Below are positions 45,459-54,588 of a stretch of DNA of 64,000 bases, one piece after another (the stretch's first letter is position 1; each line of letters opens with the position of its first letter). Position numbers and translations under genes: made by a program. This DNA comes from Floricoccus penangensis (GTDB lineage: Bacteria; Bacillota; Bacilli; Lactobacillales; Streptococcaceae): positions 124,001 to 188,000 of the forward strand of contig NZ_MKIQ01000027.1 in the NCBI RefSeq assembly GCF_001832885.1. The letters are read 5' to 3'. The notes under the pieces were generated by a model. That model saw only the letters and a list, made by a program, of their open reading frames with translations, was not told the DNA's origin and did no database searches.

Positions 45459-46007
45459 ATGGCAAAACCAAAATATGAAGAATGGCTGACAGAAGAAGGA
45501 CTTTTGAAAATAGAAGGTTGGGCTAGAGATGGTCTCACCGATGAACAGATAGCACACAACATGGGAATATCTAGAGCTACATTGAATAATTGGAAAGTTA
45601 AACATGTAGACATTTTAGACACCCTAAAAAGGGGGAAAGAAGTAATTGACAGACAAGTTGAAAATGCGTTGTTGAAACGTGCATTTGGTTATGACTATAC
45701 TGAACGACAGGTTAAGATAGTTAATAGAGATAAGGATGTAGTTGATGTCGAACGCAGAAAGTTTCAAAACAAGTTTAAGTTAGATAATCCAGAAGCTACT
45801 CAACAAGAGATAATCGATGCATCTATTGAAGCTATTCCAACGACTGAACGAATTGTTCTTTTTGAAAATGATAAGCATATGCCGCCAGATACGACCGCAA
45901 CTATTTTTTGGCTTAAGAATCGCATGCCTAAAGAATGGAGAGATAAACGAGATGTATCGCTTGAAGGTAAAGATGGCGAGGACTTGAATATCAATATTAA
46001 GCTATGA
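45459..46007 (+). CDS. terS: Terminase small subunit
   Basis: A 182-residue packaging protein that recognises the pac or cos site. An N-terminal helix-turn-helix (GLTDEQIAHNMGISRATLNNWK, about 25-46) is followed by an oligomerisation region and KNRMPKEWRDKRDV near the end, as in PBSX-like small subunits. ATG lies behind GGAAAGGAG. It overlaps terL by 4 bases. Confidence 0.9.
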   Translation: MAKPKYEEWLTEEGLLKIEGWARDGLTDEQIAHNMGISRATLNNWKVKHVDILDTLKRGKEVIDRQVENALLKRAFGYDYTERQVKIVNRDKDVVDVERRKFQNKFKLDNPEATQQEIIDASIEAIPTTERIVLFENDKHMPPDTTATIFWLKNRMPKEWRDKRDVSLEGKDGEDLNINIKL

Positions 46008-47350
46008 AGTTTGATAGCAATACTGATGTGATAAGCAAGCACAAGCCACTGTTTGATAGGATAGCTAATAAGAACGACATTGATAAATTTGTATTAAGCG
46101 GTGGCCGTTCATCGTTTAAGTCTTACGACACTTGCTTGGCCATACTAATAGATATGCTTGTACATGCTGAGAAAGGAAAGCAAGCTAATGCAATTATCTT
46201 TATGCAAAAGCGTGAAGAAATTCGTGACGGTGTATTTAAGCAATTTGAAGCAGTGATTGATAATCTTGATTTAAGAAGTTTATTTTCAATTAAAGTCAGT
46301 CCATTCGAGTTAAAACTAAATGCTACAGGATCAGTAATTAAGTTCTATGGTCTAAATAAACAACAAGGGAAAAAAGCTAATGCGATTGATAATATAGCTT
46401 GGCTTTGGTTTGAAGAGTTTGACCAATTCGATAGTGCTGAAAGCGTAGGAACTACATTAGCAACATTTCTACGACACAACATACCTGGAGAACGCATTAA
46501 ACAAGTATTCTCTTTTAATCCACCTAGAAGCCCAAAACATTGGGTTTTTTCTTATACGAATAATCTAAATGCTAAGAAGATACATACAACATATTTAGAT
46601 GATGATACTGGAAAAGATTTAATCACTCCTCAGCAACTTGATGAAATAAACGAGTTGAAAGAGCGAGATTACGCATGGTATAAATGGGAGTATCTCGGAG
46701 AAGTATTAGAAGATACTGCTATAGACTTCCCTAACTTAACACATGCTAAGAACGATTTAGAGCTTACTGGTAACGATTATATCTTTATTGGTGTTGATAG
46801 CTCGACGACTGGTAAAGATAGCACAGTCGCTTGTATATTGGCATATAACGATAAGAGTAAACTGATTAAGTTCATTGGTTATGAATATTTAGACAATGTT
46901 TGGGTAGATGGGTATAGCTCGATTGAAGCAGGTAGTCATTTGGTTAATTTAGTTCGTTCAGTTAATGCTGCTGCAGTTTATATTGATAGAGGATATGGAC
47001 AGCACTTGATAGATGCAATGATTATACAAGCGCCAGAAATACCATGTAGAGCGATTAACTTCGGTGGCAAGGATTTAATAGCTAAGTCAAGTGGACGTGC
47101 AGAATTGGCACTAAATAATCGTGCAGTGATGTATCTGAATGCTAGTGATCAACTTCAAAGCAAAAGAGTAGTTGCATATGCTGATTGTGAAGAATTAGAA
47201 AGACAATTAGGCGCAACTGAATTTGAAATTACAAGTAAAGAATACAAAGTAATTTCTAAAGACACGATAAAAGCTCGTATAGGAAAGTCGCCAGATGAAG
47301 CAGATAGTTTCGTGTTGGCTACACAAGGAATATACGACTTAATTTTATAA
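46004..47350 (+). CDS. terL: Terminase large subunit, PBSX type
   Basis: A 448-residue DNA-packaging motor. ATPase domain: Walker A-like SGGRSSFKS (about 31-39) and Walker B LWFEEFDQF (about 140). Nuclease domain: IGVDSSTTGKDS (about 258) and a later DEADSFVLA. ATGA overlap with terS. A terminator follows the stop codon within 30 bases. Confidence 0.93.
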   Translation: MKFDSNTDVISKHKPLFDRIANKNDIDKFVLSGGRSSFKSYDTCLAILIDMLVHAEKGKQANAIIFMQKREEIRDGVFKQFEAVIDNLDLRSLFSIKVSPFELKLNATGSVIKFYGLNKQQGKKANAIDNIAWLWFEEFDQFDSAESVGTTLATFLRHNIPGERIKQVFSFNPPRSPKHWVFSYTNNLNAKKIHTTYLDDDTGKDLITPQQLDEINELKERDYAWYKWEYLGEVLEDTAIDFPNLTHAKNDLELTGNDYIFIGVDSSTTGKDSTVACILAYNDKSKLIKFIGYEYLDNVWVDGYSSIEAGSHLVNLVRSVNAAAVYIDRGYGQHLIDAMIIQAPEIPCRAINFGGKDLIAKSSGRAELALNNRAVMYLNASDQLQSKRVVAYADCEELERQLGATEFEITSKEYKVISKDTIKARIGKSPDEADSFVLATQGIYDLIL

Positions 47351-47356
47351 TTAACA

Positions 47357-47379
47357 GCCCCTCATCGAAGGGGATTTTT
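47357..47379 (+). terminator. Terminator between terL and tRNA-Cys
   Basis: CCCCT and AGGGG with a 6-base loop, followed by ATTTTTG. It lies inside the late gene order, so readthrough or a further promoter is needed for the tRNA and portal. Confidence 0.7.
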
Positions 47380-47382
47380 GAT

Positions 47383-47453
47383 GTTCCTATAGCCAAGAGG
47401 TAAGGCATGGCTCTGCAAAAGCTTGACCGTCGGTTCGAATCCGACTAGGAACT
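47383..47453 (+). tRNA. tRNA-Cys (GCA), phage-encoded
   Basis: A 71-base cloverleaf: acceptor GTTCCTA with TAGGAAC (7 perfect pairs), D arm GCC-GGC with GG in the loop, anticodon loop CTGCAAA with GCA at 34-36, T arm GTCGG-CCGAC with TTCGAAT, discriminator T as in tRNA-Cys. CCA is not encoded. The anticodon stem has a T-T mismatch at its outer pair (27-43) and a G-T next to it. It lies between terL and the portal gene, beside cysteine-rich virion genes. Confidence 0.9.
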
Positions 47454-47476
47454 TAAATTAAAGAAAAGGAGGGAAA

Positions 47477-48628
47477 ATGGTACGAGGTAAACAATGCGAT
47501 ATATGTAATAAAGTTAATTGCCATGGCGAATGTATGAATTATCTTATTGAGATGGTGGAACAACTCAGTAAAGAAAGCAATATGGATGAATTCAATAGGA
47601 TATTCATGCAGATACCCGATTTCAACTATCGTTTGGACGGAAAAATCAACGCTGTTTTCGGTACGGATTTAGAGGTTGCCAAGAATGGTGAACGTGATGA
47701 AGAATTATCCAATAGGTGGGACGAGATACTTTATAAAACGAATAGGCAAGGAAGCACTAATTTAGCTGAGATTAAAAAGTTTTATAGATATAAAGAAGTG
47801 TTTGGAACATCTTATTTATTCATTGATGATAAAGAAGAACAATTTAGATTAGTTAAACCAAATTTAGTATCTGAAATGGCTCTTAAAACTGATAATGATA
47901 TTTTGGGAACAGAAATAGTTTGGTATAAACTTGGAAGTCCAGAGATAAACGATTCTTATTCATTAAGAAAAAATCAAGGTTTCGAGTATTTCCCTTATTC
48001 TGGTGGATATGCAGTAGCACCAAGTAATATTATTAAAATCCATGATGATAGCTTTATTCTTAACTCAGATTTATTGAGACTACAAATCTTGTTAAGTATG
48101 CTTCTCAAGATATTATGTGCAACGACTGATAGAGATTATGGTGATTTATTTGTATTTACAGAGCAACCAAAAGAAAAGCTTCTATCAGCAGTAGCTAAAA
48201 GAACAAAAGATGCGGTAGCAAATGCTGTAGAATCAATGAGAGTCAAGCTTGCTGAATTTATAAAGCAAAACAAGACAGACGACAGTAATGTCGTTATCTT
48301 TGATGAGCAATACAAAGACATTAAACAAATTGCACCAGTAACACCAATAAAAGATTTTCAATTTATTTACGATGATTTGGACAATATTTTATCCAGTGTT
48401 ACAAATTTTCCTTCGATTCTAGTAGATAGAGGAGACATTGGAAGAAATGTAAGTAATAAGAACTTATTATCTAGCGCTAGAGCTGGATGGCTTACACCTC
48501 AAAAGAAAGAACTGGCTGTAGCTGTAACTCCTGCGGCTAAACTTCTTTTAAATGACAAAGATTGTTACTTGCGTTTTAAAGATTATCCAGAGGACTTAAC
48601 TGGAACTGAGGAAGAAAACACGCTATGA
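47477..48628 (+). CDS. Portal protein (putative) with Cys-rich N-terminus
   Basis: A 383-residue protein placed where the portal is expected. FNYRLDGKINAVFGTDLEV, FYRYKEVFGTSYLFID and SSVTNFPSILVDRGDIGRNVS fit distant SPP1/PBSX-type portals. The first 20 residues carry four cysteines (CDICNKVNCHGEC), a zinc-knuckle-like cluster not usual in portals. ATG behind AAGGAGGG. The assignment rests on position and overall pattern. Confidence 0.72.
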   Translation: MVRGKQCDICNKVNCHGECMNYLIEMVEQLSKESNMDEFNRIFMQIPDFNYRLDGKINAVFGTDLEVAKNGERDEELSNRWDEILYKTNRQGSTNLAEIKKFYRYKEVFGTSYLFIDDKEEQFRLVKPNLVSEMALKTDNDILGTEIVWYKLGSPEINDSYSLRKNQGFEYFPYSGGYAVAPSNIIKIHDDSFILNSDLLRLQILLSMLLKILCATTDRDYGDLFVFTEQPKEKLLSAVAKRTKDAVANAVESMRVKLAEFIKQNKTDDSNVVIFDEQYKDIKQIAPVTPIKDFQFIYDDLDNILSSVTNFPSILVDRGDIGRNVSNKNLLSSARAGWLTPQKKELAVAVTPAAKLLLNDKDCYLRFKDYPEDLTGTEEENTL

Positions 48629-48662
48629 CCGAAAAGTCGTTAAACTTCATGAAAGGAGATAA

Positions 48663-49103
48663 ATGTCTTTAGTTTTTAGAACTTCGGGTGGTCGTATGGC
48701 TATCCCAAATACTGAAATGGATAAAATCCAACGAAAGAATTTAGAATCTATCAAACATTACAAAATGGAGATAGAAGATGTTAGAAATCTAGCTACTTAT
48801 GATGAATCAGTTAGATTTAAAAATATTTTTCGCGAAAATGCAGATGGTAGTAAAGACTATATTATCAGCGCAGAAGTCGTAGATGAATTACCGACAGGTT
48901 CTTTCGTAAAAAGAGCATATAAAGCTCTAAGAGTTGCACCAATTGATAAGAAGAAACTTCCGATCGGTTCAAAATATAAATATTCAATTATTACTGTTCC
49001 GAGTAAAGATATCTTAGCTGAATTCAATATGAGTTTAACGACTGATGAAATGCGAGAAATCTTGGAAGAATCTATTAAGAAAGGAGTTAATTATTTTGGC
49101 TAA
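48663..49103 (+). CDS. Phage head protein, 146 residues, unknown
   Basis: A soluble basic protein (MSLVFRTSGGRMAIPNTEMDK...) between the portal and protease genes. No family recognised; a head-assembly role is inferred from place. ATG follows AAAGGAGAT. It overlaps the next gene by 8 bases. Confidence 0.6.
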   Translation: MSLVFRTSGGRMAIPNTEMDKIQRKNLESIKHYKMEIEDVRNLATYDESVRFKNIFRENADGSKDYIISAEVVDELPTGSFVKRAYKALRVAPIDKKKLPIGSKYKYSIITVPSKDILAEFNMSLTTDEMREILEESIKKGVNYFG

Positions 49104-49371
49104 ATACAAATTTTTAAAAGGTGAATTGCATTCAAATGCTGAAACTCTAGCGCTTGATACGCCTACTTGGGCAGAACGTGTTTATAATGTTTTCCCTAAA
49201 AATGGTGAATCGGAAAATGAAGATGGTACAAAATTACTCGTTCACTCAGTGAATGGCGATGCGTTTTTGCTTTTGGATATTAATCCTGAATCAGATAAGT
49301 TGGGTGAAAAGCCACAATGCAACAATGCCTTTGAATGTCCACCAACAACAGAAAAGAAAGCTGGTGAATAA
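49096..49371 (+). CDS. Phage structural protein, 91 residues, unknown
   Basis: Start TTG at 49096, behind AAAGGAG, gives AKYKFLKGELHSNAETL...; the longer open frame lies inside the upstream gene. Two cysteines (KPQCNNAFECPP) near the C-terminus match the Cys-rich theme. It shares its last base with the next start. Confidence 0.6.
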   Translation: MAKYKFLKGELHSNAETLALDTPTWAERVYNVFPKNGESENEDGTKLLVHSVNGDAFLLLDINPESDKLGEKPQCNNAFECPPTTEKKAGE

Positions 49372-49979
49372 TGGACGAACTAACTATTAAAGAAATTAAG
49401 GAACGCTTAGATAATCTAGGGGTTCCTTTTAATGATCGTGCAAAAAAACAAGAGCTTTTAGATTTGTTAAACCAGCATGAAAAGTCACAAGAAAACTTTG
49501 TTCTTGAAGATGAAGTGGCAGACTCAGCCCATGAAGAGTTAGAAAAAGAGGTGATCCCTAAATCTACTAGTGTAGTTGATAAAATCAAAGGAGCTATTAA
49601 GCTACCTGAAGAAGCAACTCCTCAAAAAGAAACTCCACTAGTTTACAAAGTTAAGGAACACGAAAAGACTACAAGTAAGCCTTTGACTAATCCTCAACTC
49701 ATTTTATTAGCTAAAGCAGGTATGGATTCCGCAGAATATCAAAGTGTTGAAAACGGTATTGATGTTCGTATATCTGATAGAGCTACAACTGGATATCGAG
49801 TAGTTGATATTGCTGGTAAGCAACGAGCGAGATTATTAGTAGATAAAGTTTATACAATGTCTGAAGAAGATTATAAGGTCGCTAAAAATGAAACCATGCA
49901 AGTTAAAACAAAAGATACTGTTAACTTATGCTGCGGTCGTGCTCGCTGGGAACATATTTCTGTTCTCGAGGAGGTTTAA
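49371..49979 (+). CDS. Phage protein with HeH/SAP-like N-terminus
   Basis: A 202-residue protein. Residues about 3-35 (LTIKEIKERLDNLGVPFNDRAKKQELLDLL) resemble a HeH/SAP helix-extended-loop-helix, frequent in phage head proteins. A linker and a beta-rich C-terminal part with VNLCCGRARWEH follow. The function is unknown, perhaps head-associated. It ends directly before the protease gene without a gap. Confidence 0.6.
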   Translation: MDELTIKEIKERLDNLGVPFNDRAKKQELLDLLNQHEKSQENFVLEDEVADSAHEELEKEVIPKSTSVVDKIKGAIKLPEEATPQKETPLVYKVKEHEKTTSKPLTNPQLILLAKAGMDSAEYQSVENGIDVRISDRATTGYRVVDIAGKQRARLLVDKVYTMSEEDYKVAKNETMQVKTKDTVNLCCGRARWEHISVLEEV

Positions 49980-50846
49980 ATGGCTGACTTGAGGTTATCG
50001 GGTGTTGTTGGATGGGAAATTACTGCTGATAAAGTAGATAGTTTCTTGAAAGACAATAAAGATGATGAAATTACTGTTTATATCAACTCCCCTGGTGGAG
50101 ATGTATTTGAAGGACTAGAAGTCTATAACCTTTTGAGAGCAAGCGGTAAGAAAGTTACAACTGTCTTAACTGGTTTAAGCGCAAGTATGGGATCAATAAT
50201 CTTCTTAGCTGGAGATGAACGAATCGCTATGACAGGTTCGCTTTATATGGTTCATAAGCCTAGCTCCATGGCTTGGGGCGATGCAAACGATTTGAAGAAA
50301 AGCGCTGAAGTGCTTGATAAAGTCCAAGAAAGCTTAGAGGCTATCTATAAAGAACGTGCTGGTATATCTGATATATCGGACTACATAAATAATGAGACGT
50401 GGTGGGGAGTATCAGAAATGACTGATAAGGGCATTGCTAACTCTGATAAACACGTTGAATTCAAACTTGATGAAGAAGAAAGAAAGGAAGAAGATTTGGC
50501 AACAATTGAAGAACTAAGAGCGCAGTTAGAGGCCGAAAAAATAAAAAATCAAACTCTAACAGAAGAAAATGAAAAGGCAGAACTTGAAAAACAAATTGCT
50601 GATTTAAAGAAAACAAATGAAGATATCGAAAACGCTGCAAAAGTAGTTCAAGAACCTAAAGCAGTTGAAAACCCTTCAACCGCTGGTGATATTTCTGTAG
50701 AAATCAAAGCGAAAGAAATCGCTGATAAAATGATTGCTGATTTCAAAAAAGAACATTCAGAAGCGATCTTGGCTGCCGAAACAAAAGAAGTAGAAGACAG
50801 TAAAATTGTAAAACCAACTGGTTATGCATCTGCTTCTAAATATTAA
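49980..50846 (+). CDS. ClpP-type prohead protease fused to a scaffold-like tail
   Basis: A 288-residue head-maturation protease. The ClpP fold (about 1-165) has INSPGGDVFEG, the active serine in SASMGSI (about 77) and the histidine in MVHKP (about 99). The C-terminal 120 residues (IEELRAQLEAEKIKNQTLTEENEKAELEKQIADL...) are a coiled coil with a short basic end, as expected of a scaffold. One gene thus replaces separate protease and scaffold. It precedes the capsid gene. Confidence 0.9.
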   Translation: MADLRLSGVVGWEITADKVDSFLKDNKDDEITVYINSPGGDVFEGLEVYNLLRASGKKVTTVLTGLSASMGSIIFLAGDERIAMTGSLYMVHKPSSMAWGDANDLKKSAEVLDKVQESLEAIYKERAGISDISDYINNETWWGVSEMTDKGIANSDKHVEFKLDEEERKEEDLATIEELRAQLEAEKIKNQTLTEENEKAELEKQIADLKKTNEDIENAAKVVQEPKAVENPSTAGDISVEIKAKEIADKMIADFKKEHSEAILAAETKEVEDSKIVKPTGYASASKY

Positions 50847-50857
50847 GCGAGGTAAAA

Positions 50858-52153
50858 ATGAAATTACAAAATAAAATTGAAATGAAAAACGGTCTACCAT
50901 TCGTGAAGTCGGATTTGCAAGATATTAAAATCAACGACTTTTTTACTGGTGGACAATTAGGCACTAATTTTGACCAGTCAGTTTTTGCGACTTTGATTGA
51001 GTCGGACGATGTATTTAAAGCATTGCTTAATACTCCAATGTCACGTATGCTACGTGCAATGCGTAACGCTTCAGCAAACGAAGGAACTTTACCGATGATT
51101 TGGGAAGAAGTCGTTAATGAAGATGGCACTAAAGATTTAGCTCTTAAAAACATCCCAACTATGTCCTTTAGTCCAATGACTGCTAAGCCTGACGACTGTT
51201 GTGTGGTTCCAGGTGAATTACAAGTATGTCAAGATATTACAATCCTTAAACCTTTGTGTATTGAGCAATGTGAAGAAGGAATTACTCTAATGGCTCGTCA
51301 AATGGGTATGCCTAGAAACTCGGTCGCTTATGCAGCATATTTAGCTCTATTAAAAGAAACAGGAGTTAATACTGATTTACCTACACAAGAAGCGTTTGAT
51401 CAACTAAGTCTTATTGCACAATTTGTATTACTTAACATGCTTACATTTTTAAATGGACTATTAGACGTTGAGCAAAACGGAAACATTATTCGTCGATTTA
51501 ATGGATTGATGCAACAATATGCTGATCCCGATATTTATACTATTGATGGTTCTCTAGGAATTCTAGAAGCATTTAAACAATCTTTATGCCGTATTAACAT
51601 CGTTGGTTGGGAAGGTTTCCAACAAGGATTCTTTGCAGCTGATTTTATTGCTTTTCAAGCTCTTCAACAAGAAATTGTTAAAAAAGATAATGGAGAGTAT
51701 CCAGTTGGTTGGAAAGTTGTTGAAGGAACAGAAACTAAAAACGGTGTAACATATCCGAAAAATTATTATTACTTCAATGGAATTCCAGTTTTAGAGTCAA
51801 GAAATATTACTGTACCTGATACTATGGTTGGTAATATTTATTTTGTACCACCAACTGAGGGTGTCTTCTCTGCAATTCCGCTTGATTTCCCTGAACAATT
51901 CATCATGAATGAATGGAAAAAATCTGAAAAAGATACTGCGTTTATCCATTGGGATAGAAATAAAGTCGCATATCCAACTTGTTGGTCAGAGTGTGTGGCC
52001 ATTACTAACTTCGGTGGGGTGTTTAACGCTAATCCAAATCATTTGATGGTTATTACAGCTATCAAGTCAGTATGTGGTGTAGATGCATATAAAGGTGTTG
52101 AAGGTCTAATCAATCCAAATTCACTTGCTCCTTACATTGGTAGAGCAAAATAA
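50858..52153 (+). CDS. Major capsid protein (putative), Cys-containing
   Basis: A 431-residue protein directly behind the protease-scaffold gene, the place of the major capsid. It has no recognised motif but is long, with good codon use. Nine cysteines, including DDCCVVPG, LQVCQD and LCIEQCEEG in one 35-residue stretch and YPTCWSECV near the end, are unusual for a capsid subunit. ATG behind GCGAGGT. Expression level and HK97 fold are inferred. Confidence 0.75.
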   Translation: MKLQNKIEMKNGLPFVKSDLQDIKINDFFTGGQLGTNFDQSVFATLIESDDVFKALLNTPMSRMLRAMRNASANEGTLPMIWEEVVNEDGTKDLALKNIPTMSFSPMTAKPDDCCVVPGELQVCQDITILKPLCIEQCEEGITLMARQMGMPRNSVAYAAYLALLKETGVNTDLPTQEAFDQLSLIAQFVLLNMLTFLNGLLDVEQNGNIIRRFNGLMQQYADPDIYTIDGSLGILEAFKQSLCRINIVGWEGFQQGFFAADFIAFQALQQEIVKKDNGEYPVGWKVVEGTETKNGVTYPKNYYYFNGIPVLESRNITVPDTMVGNIYFVPPTEGVFSAIPLDFPEQFIMNEWKKSEKDTAFIHWDRNKVAYPTCWSECVAITNFGGVFNANPNHLMVITAIKSVCGVDAYKGVEGLINPNSLAPYIGRAK

Positions 52154-52156
52154 ACT

Positions 52157-52846
52157 ATGGTAAGTAACTTTAAAAATGCTGAAGCATATGCGATACAAAT
52201 TGATTCATTCGTTCAACAAGTACGTGAATGCTGTAGATGTTTTGAATGTGCTAGTGATGAACAATGGCGACAAGCTATTATCTCGGCACTTCAAAACTGG
52301 GGTGACTTAACTTGTGGAAATTGGATAGACAATCATGATATTAACCTACAAATCGAGCTATCTAAGCAATGTGGGGGTTGTTGTCCTAATATTTTTAGAG
52401 TTAATTTACCTGAAGAATTTGTACAAGTTGACACAATTCGAGTGAAAGTCAGAGCTTGGGAAGGTATTAAGGTTCGTGAGATTGATGTAGAAAGCATTTA
52501 TGACGAATATACGCATACTTTATCTATTGACTTAACTAATGCTATGAATTGTTGTAATTGCTGTGAGACTTATGACTTGATTGTTGATTACACAGTTGGT
52601 ACTGATGAGATTCCTCCTGAGCTGTGTAGATGGTTCTGTGCAATCGCAAAACTTTACATGGAACTTGAGGAAGTCGAATGTGCAAGTTGTGGATCAATGG
52701 AAAGTTTAAAAATTATTGAAGTTGATGGAATGAAAGATTTATCAGCATCAATCAAATATATGGCCATGAAGTATTTTCAAGGAGTTATTGATGAGTATTC
52801 ATTATGCTTCTTAAAAGGCTACAAGGATTGGAGTGTGGTAGTTTGA
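52157..52846 (+). CDS. Cys-rich head-tail connector (putative)
   Basis: A 229-residue protein behind the capsid gene, the place of a head completion or connector protein. It contains 17 cysteines in clusters: ECCRCFEC (about 24), KQCGGCCPN (about 70), NCCNCCE (about 132), LCRWFC and ECASC. That is about 7 percent, far above other genes here. The pattern suits metal binding or disulphides. Its TGA overlaps the next TTG start. Confidence 0.65.
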   Translation: MVSNFKNAEAYAIQIDSFVQQVRECCRCFECASDEQWRQAIISALQNWGDLTCGNWIDNHDINLQIELSKQCGGCCPNIFRVNLPEEFVQVDTIRVKVRAWEGIKVREIDVESIYDEYTHTLSIDLTNAMNCCNCCETYDLIVDYTVGTDEIPPELCRWFCAIAKLYMELEEVECASCGSMESLKIIEVDGMKDLSASIKYMAMKYFQGVIDEYSLCFLKGYKDWSVVV

Positions 52847-53034
52847 TAACACTTGAGTATATCGGAGAGTACCTAGACGGCACACCGCACTGCAACTGTG
52901 CTAGCCGTGTAGGGCAAACCGTGATAACTAAAAAGAAAATATTTGGAGATATTTGGGAGGTTGGGAGACCTAAACAAGTATCTCTTTTAGTTTTCGATAA
53001 ATATATGGCGACTGAATTGTTCAGAATCGTCTAG
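52843..53034 (+). CDS. Small phage structural protein, 63 residues
   Basis: Start TTG 52843 overlaps the previous stop and is preceded by GGAG 9 bases upstream. The product (ITLEYIGEYLDGTPHCNCASRVGQ...) is beta-rich, with a CNC pair, and may be a head-tail stopper by position. A longer frame runs into the previous gene and is not needed. Confidence 0.55.
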   Translation: MITLEYIGEYLDGTPHCNCASRVGQTVITKKKIFGDIWEVGRPKQVSLLVFDKYMATELFRIV

Positions 53035-53044
53035 AGAGGTGAAT

Positions 53045-53227
53045 ATGGCAGTAAGAAAAGCAGTTGAAGAAACTGAAGAAAAAGTTGTAGAAGAAGTGAA
53101 AGAAACTCCTACTACTAAGAATAAATTAAGCTATGCAGAACTACTTGAAGCTCGTGCACAACGAGGAGGTATGACACACCAAAAGAAACTTGCAATAGCT
53201 GCATTACAAGCTAAGGAGGAAGAATAA
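53045..53227 (+). CDS. Small acidic phage protein, 60 residues
   Basis: ATG 53045 behind AGAGGTG encodes MAVRKAVEETEEKVVEE..., a charged helix followed by KLSYAELLEARAQRGGMTHQKKLAIAAL. No family recognised. It precedes the tail protein gene by 3 bases. Confidence 0.6.
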   Translation: MAVRKAVEETEEKVVEEVKETPTTKNKLSYAELLEARAQRGGMTHQKKLAIAALQAKEEE

Positions 53228-53230
53228 TAA

Positions 53231-54523
53231 ATGGCATTACTTGCAAATTGTAGAGATAAATTACAATCTTGTGCGATTGGTGAATTGAAACCTGATTCAG
53301 TTGTTTGGTTTACCAGAATTCGTGCAGTAGACGATTGTAATATCTTTGGCTTTAAACACTCGAAGACTGAAAATGGTCGAGGTTTGTATTCTAATCAATA
53401 TACTGATAGACCTGAAGAAAAGATTTGCGGTCTAAATAAATGTGATATGACTGGAACTCTTATAGTTAAGCCTGAAACTGGTAAAAATGCTAAGGTTACC
53501 ACAGGTGTTCTAGTTGCTGGTGAAAAGTTCCAATTTGGATATCAACGTATTCTTATAAATGGTAAGAAAGGAGATAAATTCAAATTAACTATCAAGAATA
53601 AAGGTGACAGCACAAATGGAAACATCTATAACGTTACGCTTACTCAAGATGGTTGGAATGCAGTCATTGTAGAATTATTTAGTCCTGATTCAACTCTTGG
53701 GACTGGATGGATAGCTGACGAACGTAGTTATCAATTAGAAGTTGAGGCTCAAGAAAGTAAAGAGTTTAGGCTATCTACAATTGAATTATTTACACGTAGA
53801 ACTGATTTAATCAGAAATTCAACTTTTGGTTTCACTTGTATTACTGATTTTTCTGGTGATCCAGCTTTAACGATTACTGAAGAACTATGTGGTTCTAAAT
53901 CTTACGATGAAAAAGCTACTAAAATTGAACGATCTATTACAGCTAACAAGTTTATTGGTGAATTTGCTGAAATGAATCCATTAGCTAGTAAAAATGATAC
54001 GACTGACTTTGATATCATGACTTCGCAAGAATTTACTGCTAAACTTGAAACTAAAAATGGTATTGAGTATGCAGTAGTTACTTTACCTGACTTAGCTGAA
54101 ATTACTTGTCCAAAAATTATCGTTCAACCTCAAAATTGTGCGAATGGAGTGCTTTCTGACTTAGGTATTGGTGGAAATGTTCAAAAACTTGGATTAACTG
54201 CAGATGATTACTTCTTAGAAGACAATAAGATTTACATGAAATCTGATTGGGAAGGTGTAAAATTTGTTATTGCTTATCCAGTAATGTACGAAGGTACTGC
54301 TTGGGATTTAATTACCGAAGATATGAACAAATATCATTACTACATGGAAATGGAGCTTCCAATTTGTAATGATTTATATATCCTCAAGGCTTATAACGTA
54401 TTCTTAACTGCAGTTCCGATGACGTGGACTAATGCAGCAGGTGCTATGACAATTCCTTATACTATGAGCGAAGATGACAATGGAGTTCTTGGTCAACTTA
54501 TAAAAGTTGATAGTAGCAAATAA
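53231..54523 (+). CDS. Major tail protein (putative), Cys-containing
   Basis: A 430-residue protein in the place of the tail tube. It is beta-rich, with ten cysteines including NCRDKLQSC near the start and CGLNKCDMTG near 75. Its size exceeds a minimal tail tube, so it may carry an extra domain or be a decorated tube. No sheath gene is present. The codon use is good. It is followed by a promoter-like and a terminator element. Confidence 0.6.
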   Translation: MALLANCRDKLQSCAIGELKPDSVVWFTRIRAVDDCNIFGFKHSKTENGRGLYSNQYTDRPEEKICGLNKCDMTGTLIVKPETGKNAKVTTGVLVAGEKFQFGYQRILINGKKGDKFKLTIKNKGDSTNGNIYNVTLTQDGWNAVIVELFSPDSTLGTGWIADERSYQLEVEAQESKEFRLSTIELFTRRTDLIRNSTFGFTCITDFSGDPALTITEELCGSKSYDEKATKIERSITANKFIGEFAEMNPLASKNDTTDFDIMTSQEFTAKLETKNGIEYAVVTLPDLAEITCPKIIVQPQNCANGVLSDLGIGGNVQKLGLTADDYFLEDNKIYMKSDWEGVKFVIAYPVMYEGTAWDLITEDMNKYHYYMEMELPICNDLYILKAYNVFLTAVPMTWTNAAGAMTIPYTMSEDDNGVLGQLIKVDSSK

Positions 54524-54553
54524 CATATAACTAGAATAGATTTTAAGGGGGCT

Positions 54554-54582
54554 GTGACAATTTTTTTGTTTTCTTGTACAAT
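54554..54582 (+). promoter_or_regulatory. Promoter-like element after the major tail gene
   Basis: GTGACA (54554-54559), 17 bases and TACAAT (54577-54582) within the late genes. A transcript from here would meet the terminator at 54641 after about 55 bases. Confidence 0.5.
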
Positions 54583-54588
54583 TATCCG

